Under the pieces are notes generated by a model, which did no database searches, was not told the DNA's origin, and worked only from the letters and a program-made list of their open reading frames with translations. A program made the translations under genes and the position numbers. 64,000 bases of DNA, from assembly GCA_028289445.1 (NCBI GenBank), contig JANQPO010000023.1, positions 1-64,000 on the forward strand, read 5' to 3'. The DNA is from Tepidamorphaceae bacterium (lineage in GTDB: Bacteria > Pseudomonadota > Alphaproteobacteria > Rhizobiales > JAKSCL01). Of the stretch, positions 53,087 through 62,137 are shown piece by piece (the stretch's first letter is position 1; each line of letters starts with the position of its first letter).

Positions 53087-53566
53087 CTATTCCGCCGCGA
53101 TCGCGGCGCGGTCCGGCAAGGTGCCGTTGATGACGTAGTTCAAAATCGCCACCACCTGCTCCGGTGTCTCGGCGACTGCGTCGGCGGCCGCATCGACCTC
53201 TTTGAGCGGGTGACGATGCTCGGCCGGATGCAGGATGATCAACGATTTGCGGAGAGCTGCGGCATAGCCAGCGTCGAACGCGGCGTTCCACTGACGATAC
53301 TTTTCACCGAACCGGACAACGACGATGTCAGCTTTCTCAATAAGGGTCCGCGTCCGGATGGCGTTGACCTGGGCGCCCTTGCGATCGTGCCAGACCGGAT
53401 CGGGCTCGGATCCCAAAATGGCGACGCCGCAATCGTCGCTTGCGCCGTGATCGGTCACAGGAGCTGAGAAGGTGACTGGCAGGCCCGCCTTTTCGGTGCC
53501 ATCCACGATTCGCTCGCGCCAATCCGTATGGATTTCGCCGGAGAGATAAACACGCCATTCAGCCAT
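53087..53566 (-). CDS. ytoQ: YtoQ family protein
   Basis: 159 residues from ATG 53566; homologues start just before WRVYLSGEIHTDWRERI, so the in-frame extension to 53641 is rejected. Typical blocks are FSAPVTDHGASDDCG, DPVWHDRKGAQVNAIRTRTL and the nucleotide-like pocket KADIVVVRFGEKYRQWNAAF. Related by fold to nucleoside 2-deoxyribosyltransferases; the reaction is not known. Confidence 0.92.
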   Translation of the reverse strand: MAEWRVYLSGEIHTDWRERIVDGTEKAGLPVTFSAPVTDHGASDDCGVAILGSEPDPVWHDRKGAQVNAIRTRTLIEKADIVVVRFGEKYRQWNAAFDAGYAAALRKSLIILHPAEHRHPLKEVDAAADAVAETPEQVVAILNYVINGTLPDRAAIAAE

Positions 53567-53670
53567 CGCCGCGCTCCGCATAAATTGTTTGAAACGGTAT
53601 AGCGCGCAGAGATGCCGGTGGCGAGACCGTGCGGTTCGCACGGCCTCAACTTGATCTAAGAGGCCAGGTT

Positions 53671-54111
53671 CTAGCGAACGATCTTGATGCGCGTGTTACC
53701 CGGCCCGTAGCGACGAGTCAGCTGGAACAGCTTCCTGGCGTTCGTGGGATGCAACCGGATGCAGCCATGGCTCGCCGGCCGGCCGAGCGATTTGATCGCG
53801 TCGGTACCATGCACCGCGTAACCGCCCTTGAAAAACAGCGAATGCGGCATTGGCGACATGTGGTATTTGCGCGAATACCACATGGTGTGCATCCGCTTCA
53901 CCGAATAGGACCCGGTCGGCGTGACATAGCCGCGCCGCGCGGTCGAAACCCGCCAGGTATAGCGGCGCTTGCCGTGCACATAGACGTTCATCGTCTGGCG
54001 CGACAAATCCACCTTGGCGACGACCGAAGCCGCCTGGCTCATTGTAGAAAAACCTGTCGTTGCGACGGCTATTGCAGCCGAAAACAACACGGAAAAGAAA
54101 ATGCGTCGCAT
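53671..54111 (-). CDS. L,D-transpeptidase
   Basis: YkuD-domain enzyme of 146 residues from ATG 54111 with GGAG six bases upstream. Signal peptide RRIFFSVLFSAAIAVATTGF to MSQA. The catalytic motif is HGTDAIKSLGRPASHGCIRL with the Cys nucleophile, and MNVYVHGKRRYTWRVSTARR at the front. Cross-links peptidoglycan or attaches lipoproteins; secreted to the periplasm. Confidence 0.94.
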   Translation of the reverse strand: MRRIFFSVLFSAAIAVATTGFSTMSQAASVVAKVDLSRQTMNVYVHGKRRYTWRVSTARRGYVTPTGSYSVKRMHTMWYSRKYHMSPMPHSLFFKGGYAVHGTDAIKSLGRPASHGCIRLHPTNARKLFQLTRRYGPGNTRIKIVR

Positions 54112-54364
54112 GCCCCACTCCACACTCGGATCAACACTATGGCGACCGACTGAAGTGGCCGCCTTTGCTTCAGCCCACCCTGACCGCTTCAGTATCTTTT
54201 AAGCTTAACGAAGTGTAAACCCGCAGGGTCTTCACTTTGTCTCAGCCGCGGTGGCGTGGACGTGACCCGATGGCGTTCGTCACTGTAAGAACCGCCCTTT
54301 TCCGCTGTTTGTAATCGCCACGGGGACGTTTACCATAGCGGCAAATCACGGGAGGACTGTCACC

Positions 54365-55357
54365 GTGCTCACAGGCCGAACGGCGCTTCGAACCGCAATC
54401 GTCACCCTAGCCGCCATCGCTGCCGGTGATGTTGGCGCGCAGACACCCGCGAAGGACCTGTTCGGCAACGCACCCCAACCGGCCGATCTAAAGGCGCGCG
54501 CGATCGGCACCTATGCGCGCGGGTGTCTTTCAGGCGGTCAGCCCCTGGCGGTCGATGGACCCCACTGGCAGGCAATGCGGCTGTCGCGCAATCGCTATTG
54601 GGGTCACCCGGTGCTGATCCGCTACCTTGAGCGCCTGGCGAAGGACGCGGCGGAAGCCGGCGATTGGCGCGGGCTTCTTGTTGGTGATCTCGCACAGCCA
54701 CGCGGTGGACCCATGCTTTTTGGCCATGCCTCACACCAGATCGGGCTTGATGCCGACATTTGGTTGACGGAGATGCCGAAACAACGTCTGAGCCGCCTGC
54801 GCCGCGAACGGATGTCAACGACGTCGGTGCTGAAGAAGGGGACGATAGAGATCGATCCTCGGGTTTGGAGAGAAAAGCACGCGCGTATCCTGAAGCGGGC
54901 GGCGTCCTATCCCGAAGTGGCGCGCATCTTCGTTCATCCGGCGATCAAGAATCAGCTGTGCGAATGGGACGGGGCAGGGACCGGCAAGGCCCGGCTATGG
55001 CTGCGCAAGATCCGGCCCTGGTACGGTCACCACTACCATTTCCACGTTCGGCTGACGTGCCCGTCCGGCTATGTCGGCTGCAAGAACCAGAACCCGCCGC
55101 CGGCGGGCGACGGCTGTGGCGAAGCGCTGGCCTGGTGGCTGGGGCCGGAGCCCTGGGCACCGCCGAAACCGGCTGCGAAGCCGTCTAAGAAGCCGGCCAA
55201 GAAACCGCGCCCGGTCACGCTCGCACAGTTGCCGAAGGCGTGCACGGAGGTTATCGAAGCCCCTTCGCCGGACGGCACGCCATCACGCTTTGCGAGTGCC
55301 GAGTCGCGGATTGGCCCGGTCAATGTCCCCTTGCCGCCGCGGCGCCCCGCGAACTAG
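54365..55357 (+). CDS. mepA: penicillin-insensitive murein endopeptidase
   Basis: LAS-family zinc peptidase that cuts D-Ala-mDAP cross-links; 330 residues from GTG 54365. Signal peptide LRTAIVTLAAIAAGDVGAQT. Zinc ligands: His in GHASHQIGLDADIW (H and D) and His in GHHYHFHVRL. Long Lys/Pro-rich insertion (AAKPSKKPAKKPRP) before the end. Divergent from the L,D-transpeptidase gene. Its stop codon is also the first bases of a large inverted repeat. Confidence 0.95.
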   Translation: MLTGRTALRTAIVTLAAIAAGDVGAQTPAKDLFGNAPQPADLKARAIGTYARGCLSGGQPLAVDGPHWQAMRLSRNRYWGHPVLIRYLERLAKDAAEAGDWRGLLVGDLAQPRGGPMLFGHASHQIGLDADIWLTEMPKQRLSRLRRERMSTTSVLKKGTIEIDPRVWREKHARILKRAASYPEVARIFVHPAIKNQLCEWDGAGTGKARLWLRKIRPWYGHHYHFHVRLTCPSGYVGCKNQNPPPAGDGCGEALAWWLGPEPWAPPKPAAKPSKKPAKKPRPVTLAQLPKACTEVIEAPSPDGTPSRFASAESRIGPVNVPLPPRRPAN

Positions 55358-55427
55358 AGCCTTCTGTAAACAGGTTGAGCCAAACCTGCTCCGGCAGAAT
55401 GGCTCAACCTGTTTACAGAAGGCTCTA
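55355..55427. repeat. 27-base perfect inverted repeat between mepA and msrA
   Basis: Arms 55355-55381 and 55401-55427 are perfect reverse complements (outer end TAGAGCCTTCTGTAAACAGG...), with a 19-base centre that itself holds CTGC-TCCG-GCAG. The left arm begins with the mepA stop codon and the right arm ends 9 bases before the convergent msrA stop. It has no T run. It could be a bidirectional hairpin or a copy of a dispersed palindromic element that supplied the stop codon. Confidence 0.85.
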
Positions 55428-55435
55428 ACGGTCGC

Positions 55436-56098
55436 TCAGCTCGGCTGCGCGCAGGCGATGCCTGTTCCGCCAAGGCCGCAATAACCGCCAGGGTTCTTCG
55501 CTAAATACTGCTGGTGGTAATCCTCGGCGAAATAAAGCGGCTGTTCATCGAGAACTTCCGTGGTGATCGGTGGATATCCTGCCTCTGCGAGCTGGGCGGC
55601 ATAATCGGCGCGCGATGCTTCGGCGACCGCCTGACGGTCCGCACCTGAAACATAGATACCGGAGCGGTACTGCGTGCCGACGTCATTGCCCTGACGCATG
55701 CCTTGCGTGGGATCGTGGCCCTCCCAGAAAGCCCTCAAGAGCGCCTTGAACGAAATGGCGTTGGGATCATAAACGACCAGCACCACTTCATTGTGCCCGG
55801 TCTGTCCGCTGCAGACTTCCTGATAGGTCGGGTTGGGTGTGATCCCGCCGGCATAACCGACGGCGGTAACGTGCACGCCGGGCAGGGACCAAAACAGCCG
55901 CTCAGCGCCCCAAAAACAGCCCAGACCAAACAGAACGGTTTCCATGCCCTCTGGGTAGGGACCTTTCAGCATCAGGCCGTTCACGAAGTGCGTTTCGGCA
56001 GTCGGGATCGGCGCATCGCGGCCAGGCAGTGCGTCAGCTTCCCCTGGCAACTCCATCGGCTTGCGGGCAAACATTTGCATGATATGTCCAAGATTCAT
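55436..56098 (-). CDS. msrA: peptide-methionine (S)-S-oxide reductase
   Basis: Repairs oxidised methionine. 220 residues from ATG 56098; earlier in-frame codons run into the neighbouring gene, which ends at 56106. Active-site [11 protein letters not shown] with the catalytic Cys, then [23 protein letters not shown], split here into shorter blocks, and the C-terminal [18 protein letters not shown] with resolving Cys. The N-terminal extension [18 protein letters not shown] is normal for this longer MsrA type. Confidence 0.95.
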   Translation of the reverse strand: MNLGHIMQMFARKPMELPGEADALPGRDAPIPTAETHFVNGLMLKGPYPEGMETVLFGLGCFWGAERLFWSLPGVHVTAVGYAGGITPNPTYQEVCSGQTGHNEVVLVVYDPNAISFKALLRAFWEGHDPTQGMRQGNDVGTQYRSGIYVSGADRQAVAEASRADYAAQLAEAGYPPITTEVLDEQPLYFAEDYHQQYLAKNPGGYCGLGGTGIACAQPS

Positions 56099-56105
56099 GA
56101 TTGGC

Positions 56106-56414
56106 TCAAACGAGTGCTGGGTTGTGACGAGACCGGCCGGCAAAAGCCAACAGCGAGCCGACAATGCCGCCAGCCAGCCAAACCGGTAGGTTCAATATGC
56201 TGATCATCACGGGGTCCCATATGACCGGCGCGGTATAGCGCTCGATCACGGCTTGGGTGGTGTTGAGGCCGCTCGGGCTCAACCAGTAGATGAACTCGCC
56301 CAAAAGCGTCGTCTCAAAGGATCGGGCCGCCAGCCAATTCACGCCATCGACGATCAATGCCATGAAGGCCGCGGCCAGCGTCCAGACGCCGATCCAGCGC
56401 AATATACTCCGCAT
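56106..56414 (-). CDS. small membrane protein of unknown function
   Basis: 102 residues. Two hydrophobic segments, [20 protein letters not shown] and [20 protein letters not shown], with a conserved-looking loop [21 protein letters not shown] similar pattern, GE followed by an aromatic helix, is seen in small Rhizobiales membrane proteins of no known role. It ends seven bases before msrA and is probably in one unit with it. Confidence 0.75.
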   Translation of the reverse strand: MRSILRWIGVWTLAAAFMALIVDGVNWLAARSFETTLLGEFIYWLSPSGLNTTQAVIERYTAPVIWDPVMISILNLPVWLAGGIVGSLLAFAGRSRHNPALV

Positions 56415-56490
56415 GTCACTTCAGCCCTTTCACCCCATTCGAAGTGAAATAGGATCAAATCGGCGGATTCTCAAGGACATCGCCAATTCG

Positions 56491-56757
56491 TTACCGATGG
56501 CGAGCGGCAGCCACGAAAAACATCGCGCCGAGCCAAAGCAAGACGAGACTGACGGGCAACGCGCCAAGCGGGGTTCCCGTCGCCGTTGCGGCAGCCAAGA
56601 CCGGCACGGCTTCGCCCACGGTCGATCGTTCGCCGACCCAGGCCAGCGTATAGGGCGGTCGCGCCGCGGTTTCGGCGTAAAAAAGCGCGTCGGCGCCTAA
56701 AGCGACGAAACCAGCACCCGTCAGACAGCGCGCAACGAACCGTGTCACGGCATTCAT
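56491..56757 (-). CDS. small hydrophobic protein of unknown function
   Basis: 88 residues; N-terminal helix RFVARCLTGAGFVALGADAL and C-terminal helix LGALPVSLVLLWLGAMFFVA. Its middle part PYTLAWVGERSTVGEAVPVL resembles in layout the GE loop of the preceding small protein, so the two may be distant paralogues. Codon use fits the neighbours. Function unknown. Confidence 0.6.
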   Translation of the reverse strand: MNAVTRFVARCLTGAGFVALGADALFYAETAARPPYTLAWVGERSTVGEAVPVLAAATATGTPLGALPVSLVLLWLGAMFFVAAARHR

Positions 56758-56898
56758 CTCATTGCCTCAACTGGTGCGGAGTCTGCGCTAGGACTTTGTT
56801 GATCTCAAGGCCTGGCCGGCGTTCGCCTTGCGCCGGTCGCACCTTTCGGTATAAAGCGGCGCACCTTGCGCGGTTGAGATGCCGCGTATTGGCGTGAC

Positions 56899-56988
56899 GG
56901 AGAGGTGGCCGAGTGGTCGAAGGCGCACGCCTGGAACGCGTGTAGGCGGGCAACCGTCTCGAGGGTTCGAATCCCTCTCTCTCCGCCA
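56899..56988 (+). tRNA. tRNA-Ser (GGA)
   Basis: 90-base class II tRNA with encoded CCA. D arm GGCCGAGTGGTCGAAGGC, anticodon loop CTGGAAC with anticodon GGA, a long variable arm (about 17 bases) and T arm GAGGG-TTCGAAT-CCCTC. Acceptor GGAGAGG pairs with TCTCTCC, discriminator G. Its 3' end borders a probable recombinase remnant and a catabolic island, so it is a likely integration site. Confidence 0.97.
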
Positions 56989-57531
56989 GCCAGTCTGCAC
57001 GGTGGTGCGTGCTGCGGTCTTGAGCCCAAATGGTGCTTTGTTCCCGGGGGTTAGGCGGATCGCTGCGGGGCATGGTGAAGCCTGTTTTGAGCGTCAACGC
57101 GCTAACATCGAGACGCTGGGCGTCGAGAGCTAGGCGTTCTGCAAGTGCGTCGCGATCAAGGGTGATTGTTATCGTTCCTGGTGTAACGCACCCTTCGGCG
57201 ATTAGGTCTGAGAGCAGCAGACCTACCCTTTCGTTGTCTTTGAGATCTTGGCGTAGCAGCTCGAGCGATTGCTTGGTGGCAGCACTACAACCCTAAATGA
57301 CCACACAGCGCTCTCGGCTACAGCCGCCGGCACCAGAAACCATCGTCCCGATGGCGCAGAGGCCAGTCATGCACCAACAATCAATCTGGACCAATCAAGT
57401 AAGGCTTGCTCAAGCCTTCCAGCGAATTGAGTGCGTTGCAACGGAGGCCAAAATGCAGTCTTGCGGTGGCCAAGTGACGGATGCGACGCGAACACAGCCC
57501 TTTTCTGGGATCTATACGACCAAACCAAGCA
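56989..57531. other. gene-poor junction between tRNA-Ser and the IclR operon
   Basis: No intact gene in these 543 bases. The first half (57050-57292, minus strand) keeps a protein-like frame similar to the tail of a large serine recombinase. In the second half (57298-57531) the open frames on both strands show no recognisable family. Composition is less GC-rich than the upstream 50 kb. Confidence 0.5.
57050..57292 (-). pseudogene. C-terminal remnant of a serine recombinase (probable)
   Basis: After a TAG at 57295-57293, the minus frame reads GCSAATKQSLELLRQDLKDN, continuing through LIAEGCVTPGTITITLDRDA and LAERLALDAQRLDVSALTLK to TGFTMPR. The pattern of an I-T-I-x-L-D-R-x-A-L-A strand-helix followed by S-A-L-T-L-x-x-x-F matches the tail of large serine recombinases of alphaproteobacterial elements. 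The catalytic domain is gone. It sits 60-300 bases from the end of tRNA-Ser. Family assignment is by eye. Confidence 0.42.
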
Positions 57532-58296
57532 TCATTGATCTGCAACCAATGCTTGTTCGATCTTCGCTGCAACGTTCTGCAACGGTGGGACGCATCTTTT
57601 GATGACATCGGTCATGCTCATCGCCTCGGTGAGAACGATGGAGTTAATGCAAGCAACGACTTCGCCATCCAGAAGAATGGGAACGGCGACACCGCGGGTG
57701 CTTTCTGAGAGGCTCCGGTCATTCTCGGAAAATCCTTGTTTTTCGAAGCGCCGCAACTTCTTCTCGAAACTGGCCCGCTGGTTGGCCTTCTGGGAAGAGC
57801 CCAAAGCCGTGTCGAGAATGGCACTCCTGTGGTCGGCGTCGATATGCGCGAGATAGGCCCGCCCCAACGCTGAGTCGGTTACCGATAGCCGCGTACCGAC
57901 TGGGCGGTTGAGCGCCAAGGTTCCTGGGGGGCGGCTCGTCTCCAGAATAACCATGGCTTCGCCATCAAAAACTGCCAAATCGGTTGGCCAAGGCATTGTC
58001 GCGCGGAACTCATTCAGGATCGGTGTTGCCAGGACAACTAGGCGTTGCCCTTGATCATAGCCCGAACTGAGCGTGAGCACTTTGGCTGTCACCACATAGC
58101 CTTCAGATTTCTGGTGGCGCGCAACGAAACCAGCGTGTTCCAATGTCTCCAGATTTCGCACAATCGTCGATTTCGAGATGCCTGTGGCTTTATGAAGTGA
58201 GCCCACACTGGCTGTCCCCAGCCGGTTGAGCTCGGTCAGCAGGTCCAGCCCTCTGACCAGGGCATTGATGGGGGGGTAGCTCTTCTTCTTTTCCAA
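57532..58296 (-). CDS. IclR-family transcriptional regulator
   Basis: 254 residues. N-terminal winged helix: NALVRGLDLLTELNRLGTAS then HKATGISKSTIVRNLETLEH. C-terminal effector domain with PVGTRLSVTDSALGRAYLAH and RGVAVPILLDGEVVACINSI. Last gene of the TRAP-transporter operon, three bases after the cupin gene; it probably controls that operon through the palindrome near 62.1 kb. Confidence 0.93.
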   Translation of the reverse strand: MEKKKSYPPINALVRGLDLLTELNRLGTASVGSLHKATGISKSTIVRNLETLEHAGFVARHQKSEGYVVTAKVLTLSSGYDQGQRLVVLATPILNEFRATMPWPTDLAVFDGEAMVILETSRPPGTLALNRPVGTRLSVTDSALGRAYLAHIDADHRSAILDTALGSSQKANQRASFEKKLRRFEKQGFSENDRSLSESTRGVAVPILLDGEVVACINSIVLTEAMSMTDVIKRCVPPLQNVAAKIEQALVADQ

Positions 58297-58299
58297 GGC

Positions 58300-58698
58300 T
58301 CAGTCGTCTTTCACGGGTACATCATTCCGTTTCGGCAGCGGCGGGCTGTACACGATCATGAGCTTTAGCGGTTCCGGTCCAAGTGACAAGACATGGTGGT
58401 CGAGCTTGGGCGGCAGGCGCACAATTGTTCCCGGCGGGCAGTCGACGGCAGGGTCCTCAGCCAGTGTTACGCGAGCGGTGCCCTGAAGCACGTACATGGC
58501 CTGATACTCAACCTCGTGATGGTGTTTATGGGCTTCACCGCCGGGGGCAATTTCACCAAGCACCAGTTCAAAGTTCTCGCAGAAGGCCCTTTCGCAAAGG
58601 CGCACGTTGACCGTTCCCGCGTGCCCGGGCGGTCCGTATTTGTCGAGATCACCCTGATGTTCGATGAGAGGATACGGGTGGGGAACAGCGGCTGTCAT
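58300..58698 (-). CDS. cupin domain-containing protein
   Basis: 132-residue single cupin. The metal-site motif 1 is GGEAHKHHHEVEYQAMYVLQ and motif 2 is PPGTIVRLPPKLDHHVLSLG, with the usual His and Glu ligands. Its start overlaps the DctM stop by four bases. Catalytic or binding role in the island is unknown. Confidence 0.88.
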   Translation of the reverse strand: MTAAVPHPYPLIEHQGDLDKYGPPGHAGTVNVRLCERAFCENFELVLGEIAPGGEAHKHHHEVEYQAMYVLQGTARVTLAEDPAVDCPPGTIVRLPPKLDHHVLSLGPEPLKLMIVYSPPLPKRNDVPVKDD

Positions 58699-60008
58699 TG
58701 GAAAACCTGTGTAAGTTGTGGAAAGGCGACGATGAGCAAAACAACCGCCACCATGCCCAGAACGAAAGGCATGGTGCCTAGGAAGATGTCCGCAAGCGAA
58801 ATGTCAGGATTGTCCAAACTGGATTTGACCACGTAGGCCGAGAGACCCATGGGCGGTGTCAAAAGGCCAATCTCGGCCGCGATCACCGTTAGGATACCGA
58901 ACCAGATGGGATCAGCCGCCGGGAAAGCGCTGACCAGGGGAAGGAAGATCGGGATCATGATCAGGATGATCGAGATTGCGTCGATCAACGTTCCGAGCGC
59001 GATGACGATAGCGACATAGATCAGGATCAGGACAAGGAACGACAGCTCCGCTGTCGAGACATAATCTGCCAGGGCATTTGGTAGCCCCATGATCGACACC
59101 ATGCGGCTGTAGACCGTGGCACCAATGACCAAAAGCGAGATTGAGGCCGTGATTTGCCCGGCCTGCAACAGGGTTTCCCAAAAGGAAGGCCAGGTCAGGC
59201 GGCGGCGCAGAAGCGCGATGATGAACGCCCCGGCGACACCGGCCGCACCGGCCTCGGTTGGTGTGAAGAAGCCGCCATATATGCCTCCCAGCACCAGTCC
59301 AATCAGTGCGATAAGCGGCAAGAGCAGCATCAAGGCTTGGGCGTTCGACAGATCTTCGCGATCTTTGGCTTCGGCCTTTCTCTTGAAGACGCGGCGCGGA
59401 GACAACCGAGCCATTCCGGCGATGATGCTGCAAAAGATTGCTGCCAGAAGCAGCCCCGGCACGATTCCCGCCACGAACATGGCGCCAACCGACTGCTCGG
59501 CGACGAGAGCGTAGACGATAAGCAGAAGGCTTGGTGGTATCAGCATGCCAAGCACCGAACTGCCTGTGACCACGCCAACGGCGAAGCGTGGCTGATAGCC
59601 CAAGCGAAGCATTTCCGGTACCGCGACGCGGGTAAAGACCGCGGCGGAGGCGATGGATATCCCGGTGACCGCTGCGAACGCGGTATTGGCAATGACTGTG
59701 GCGATCCCCAACCCGCCCAGAATACGATGCAGGAAGTGATTGGCGGCACGGAAGGTGTCGCGCCCGATATCGGCTTTGCCGACAAGCAGCCCCATCAGGA
59801 CAAAGAGCGGCACGACACCAAAAGCATACGAGGAAATCGATTCAGTCACCGCCTGCGTCAGCAGCGTGACGGACAGCGCGAACTTGCCCTTGAAAACCCA
59901 AAGGCCGATGAAGGACACGGACGCCAACACAATGGCGACATGCATGCCCATGTAGATCAGCCCGACAATGGCAGCGACCGAGATCAGCCCGATCTCCAGC
60001 CCGCTCAT
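58695..60008 (-). CDS. dctM: TRAP transporter large membrane subunit
   Basis: 437 residues, about 12 membrane segments, DctM type. The family helix MGMHVAIVLASVSFIGLWVF at the start, FGVVPLFVLMGLLVGKADIG and GSSVLGMLIPPSLLLIVYAL are typical. Overlaps the small subunit gene by four bases. Imports organic acids together with DctQ and DctP, using the sodium gradient. Confidence 0.95.
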   Translation of the reverse strand: MSGLEIGLISVAAIVGLIYMGMHVAIVLASVSFIGLWVFKGKFALSVTLLTQAVTESISSYAFGVVPLFVLMGLLVGKADIGRDTFRAANHFLHRILGGLGIATVIANTAFAAVTGISIASAAVFTRVAVPEMLRLGYQPRFAVGVVTGSSVLGMLIPPSLLLIVYALVAEQSVGAMFVAGIVPGLLLAAIFCSIIAGMARLSPRRVFKRKAEAKDREDLSNAQALMLLLPLIALIGLVLGGIYGGFFTPTEAGAAGVAGAFIIALLRRRLTWPSFWETLLQAGQITASISLLVIGATVYSRMVSIMGLPNALADYVSTAELSFLVLILIYVAIVIALGTLIDAISIILIMIPIFLPLVSAFPAADPIWFGILTVIAAEIGLLTPPMGLSAYVVKSSLDNPDISLADIFLGTMPFVLGMVAVVLLIVAFPQLTQVFQ

Positions 60009-60532
60009 GGGGTATCACCCTGTGCTCCAAACGCTTGGGACAGGTGGCCAACCAAATGAATGAGAAACTGAATGCCCGCCGCAAAGCTGCCCAGCACGAT
60101 CACCGCATAGACCGGCCAAACCGGAGCGACAAACAGGCCATACACACCGGCATGCTCATCCGAGGTCCAGGCATCGACCAGTTTAAACCAGACGCCATAG
60201 ACCAGGATCGCAAAGAAGGAAGCGCCGACCAGAGCATAGACCGCCTGTAGAAGGGCTGCGAATCGCGGAGACCTTTTCTCAAGCGTGTTCGTCAGCAGTT
60301 CGGTCCGCGCCAGGGCGTGAGCCCGCACCGCCTGGCCAACCTGCAAGAACACCACAGCGACAATGGAAAGCCGGATCATCTCGGCGACACCCGCTACAGG
60401 CTTGCCGAAGAAACTCCGACTGACAATGTCTGCACAGATCAACACCGCCATGGCCAGGATCAGGACCGAGCCGATGCCGTTCAGACCAGCCATGGCGCGG
60501 CCAACCCAAGAGACGCCCGGCTCCGACTTCAT
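60005..60532 (-). CDS. dctQ: TRAP transporter small membrane subunit
   Basis: 175 residues, four membrane helices, DctQ type. Shows LILAMAVLICADIVSRSFFG near the start and VVFLQVGQAVRAHALARTEL in the middle. Overlaps dctM and the OsmC gene by four bases each, so it is translationally coupled on both sides. Confidence 0.93.
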   Translation of the reverse strand: MKSEPGVSWVGRAMAGLNGIGSVLILAMAVLICADIVSRSFFGKPVAGVAEMIRLSIVAVVFLQVGQAVRAHALARTELLTNTLEKRSPRFAALLQAVYALVGASFFAILVYGVWFKLVDAWTSDEHAGVYGLFVAPVWPVYAVIVLGSFAAGIQFLIHLVGHLSQAFGAQGDTP

Positions 60533-60987
60533 TCCACCACCAGTTCCCAGACTTCCTCGACTTCGGTGCCTGCAGAAATGAAGGTTGCGGCGGCGGGGCA
60601 GCGCCAGCGGAGTTGAGATTTCAGGTCGTTAAGTCGATCCGTCTCGCCGCTGACCTTGCCTGTAATGATCAATCGGAGCCGTGCAAACGGGGCAGCAAGC
60701 TGTTCTGCGCCCGTGTATCCGCGAGGATCGAGATATCCCACGGCCTTCAGCGACATGCCCGAGAAGGCAATGTGCATTTCGGCGGCGATCATGTTCATGA
60801 TGACATTGCTGCAGGCCACATAGCCCGCAAGAAACGCCTCCAGCGGGAGCATCCCCTCATTGTTGCCATGCCGTTCGGGCGGCTCATCGCAAACCAGAGT
60901 GAATTGACGCGCGGTGATATCCGCTCGGGTCTTGTTCGGGATGCTGGCAGATACACGTATCGGGATTTGTGTCGGTGTATCAATCAT
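60529..60987 (-). CDS. OsmC family protein
   Basis: 152 residues. The OsmC peroxidase-type pair of Cys can be placed: one in AGYVACSNVIMNMIAAEM, one in SQLRWRCPAAATFISAG. Members reduce organic peroxides or act as redox carriers. Placement inside a TRAP operon, between dctP and dctQ, is unusual and suggests a link to the imported compound. Overlaps dctQ by four bases. Confidence 0.88.
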   Translation of the reverse strand: MIDTPTQIPIRVSASIPNKTRADITARQFTLVCDEPPERHGNNEGMLPLEAFLAGYVACSNVIMNMIAAEMHIAFSGMSLKAVGYLDPRGYTGAEQLAAPFARLRLIITGKVSGETDRLNDLKSQLRWRCPAAATFISAGTEVEEVWELVVE

Positions 60988-61059
60988 CAGACTGGCTCTT
61001 CGATCCGCCGGAGAAGCAGGTGGTCTTCGGCATCATGCACCTAAGACTTTGGCAAGTCG

Positions 61060-62121
61060 TCACTTGCCCCATTCACGAACAAGCTCGACACCGTTCTCCG
61101 CCTGCTTGGCCATCCAGGCATCCAGGACTTCCTGCGCGGGCAAACCCCGGCTTTCCGCGCGATCGACCCAATCAGCGGCAAGGTCCGGCAGAGCAGTCGC
61201 CCAGCGTTGGCGCTCTTCGGGCGAAAGACGCGATTGTGTCGCGCCTTGCTCAACCATCTTGCCTTCGGCGATCGCCGCAAAGTTCTGCAAGGCCTTGGAG
61301 ACCTTTAGCCGGTAGACCTCGCCGGCTTCCAGGAAAGCTGTCTGAACCTCTTCTGGGAAACTGTTCCATGTGTCGGCGTTGATCGTCAGCGCGCCGACGA
61401 ATTGCGCCCCGAAGTCCACCCGGGTTAGTTGCGGTGCGACTTCGTGTAACTTGTTGGGAAAGATGCCGGAGGAGAAATTCAAAAGTCCATCATACACGCC
61501 GGTCTGAATGTTGTTGTAGTGAACCGAGAAGTTGCCATCGACCGCCGTGGCACCGACACCGTTCAGCCAATTCGCAATCGTGCCTGCGCCTCCGATCTTG
61601 CGCCCTTGCAGGTCGTCGATCGAGGCTACTGGAAAGTTCGTCGCCAGATAGTGTGTGTCCAGCCCAATGGGTGCGATGAAGACTTGCCCGTTGTCCTGCC
61701 ATGCCTGGGTCAAGGCCGGATGCTCTTCGTGCAATTCACCAATCATGCGGGTGACGAGCTCAAGATCGTCACTGCCAAAAGGCGTCATATAGGTGATGTT
61801 CTGAAGGATCAGCTTGTCCTGCTCAAAGATCGCATAGACCTGCCCCATCTCGACCAAGCCCGACTCAACGGCTTCCAGAACACCACCGACTTTCGCGACG
61901 GTCCCGCTATAGGATTCGATCCAATTGATTGTGTGCTCGTCGCCAAGCCGTGCATTCACTTCCGGTATGAACACCTCTGAAATCAGCTTGACCCAGGGGA
62001 CGACGGGTGGAGAACCCGAGGCCACGTTGACGTTGAAAGTCTCCGCTTGAGCCGATGGACCGGCAAGCCCAAGCGATACGGCCAAGGCCAATGCGGCAGT
62101 GCCGCTTTTCCAAAGGGTCAC
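61060..62121 (-). CDS. dctP: TRAP transporter substrate-binding protein
   Basis: 353 residues from GTG 62121, which has AGGAGG seven bases upstream; ATG 62127 is two codons earlier but only one base from the same site. Signal peptide SGTAALALAVSLGLAGPSAQA. DctP fold with the central GGAGTIANWLNGVGATAVDG and LNFSSGIFPNKLHEVAPQLT. First gene of the minus-strand operon; 72 bases to the OsmC gene. Confidence 0.94.
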   Translation of the reverse strand: MTLWKSGTAALALAVSLGLAGPSAQAETFNVNVASGSPPVVPWVKLISEVFIPEVNARLGDEHTINWIESYSGTVAKVGGVLEAVESGLVEMGQVYAIFEQDKLILQNITYMTPFGSDDLELVTRMIGELHEEHPALTQAWQDNGQVFIAPIGLDTHYLATNFPVASIDDLQGRKIGGAGTIANWLNGVGATAVDGNFSVHYNNIQTGVYDGLLNFSSGIFPNKLHEVAPQLTRVDFGAQFVGALTINADTWNSFPEEVQTAFLEAGEVYRLKVSKALQNFAAIAEGKMVEQGATQSRLSPEERQRWATALPDLAADWVDRAESRGLPAQEVLDAWMAKQAENGVELVREWGK

Positions 62122-62137
62122 GATCATTCCTCCTATC

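Noticed and set aside
56759..57097. Minus-strand ORF of 112 codons, and its neighbours, with peptide [20 protein letters not shown] or ERDSNPRD
   Set aside because: This is the well-known false protein made by reading tRNA-Ser on the opposite strand; the frame runs straight through the tRNA gene.
57297..57602. 101-codon plus-strand ORF before the IclR gene
   Set aside because: No family likeness, poor start context and overlap with the end of the IclR gene.
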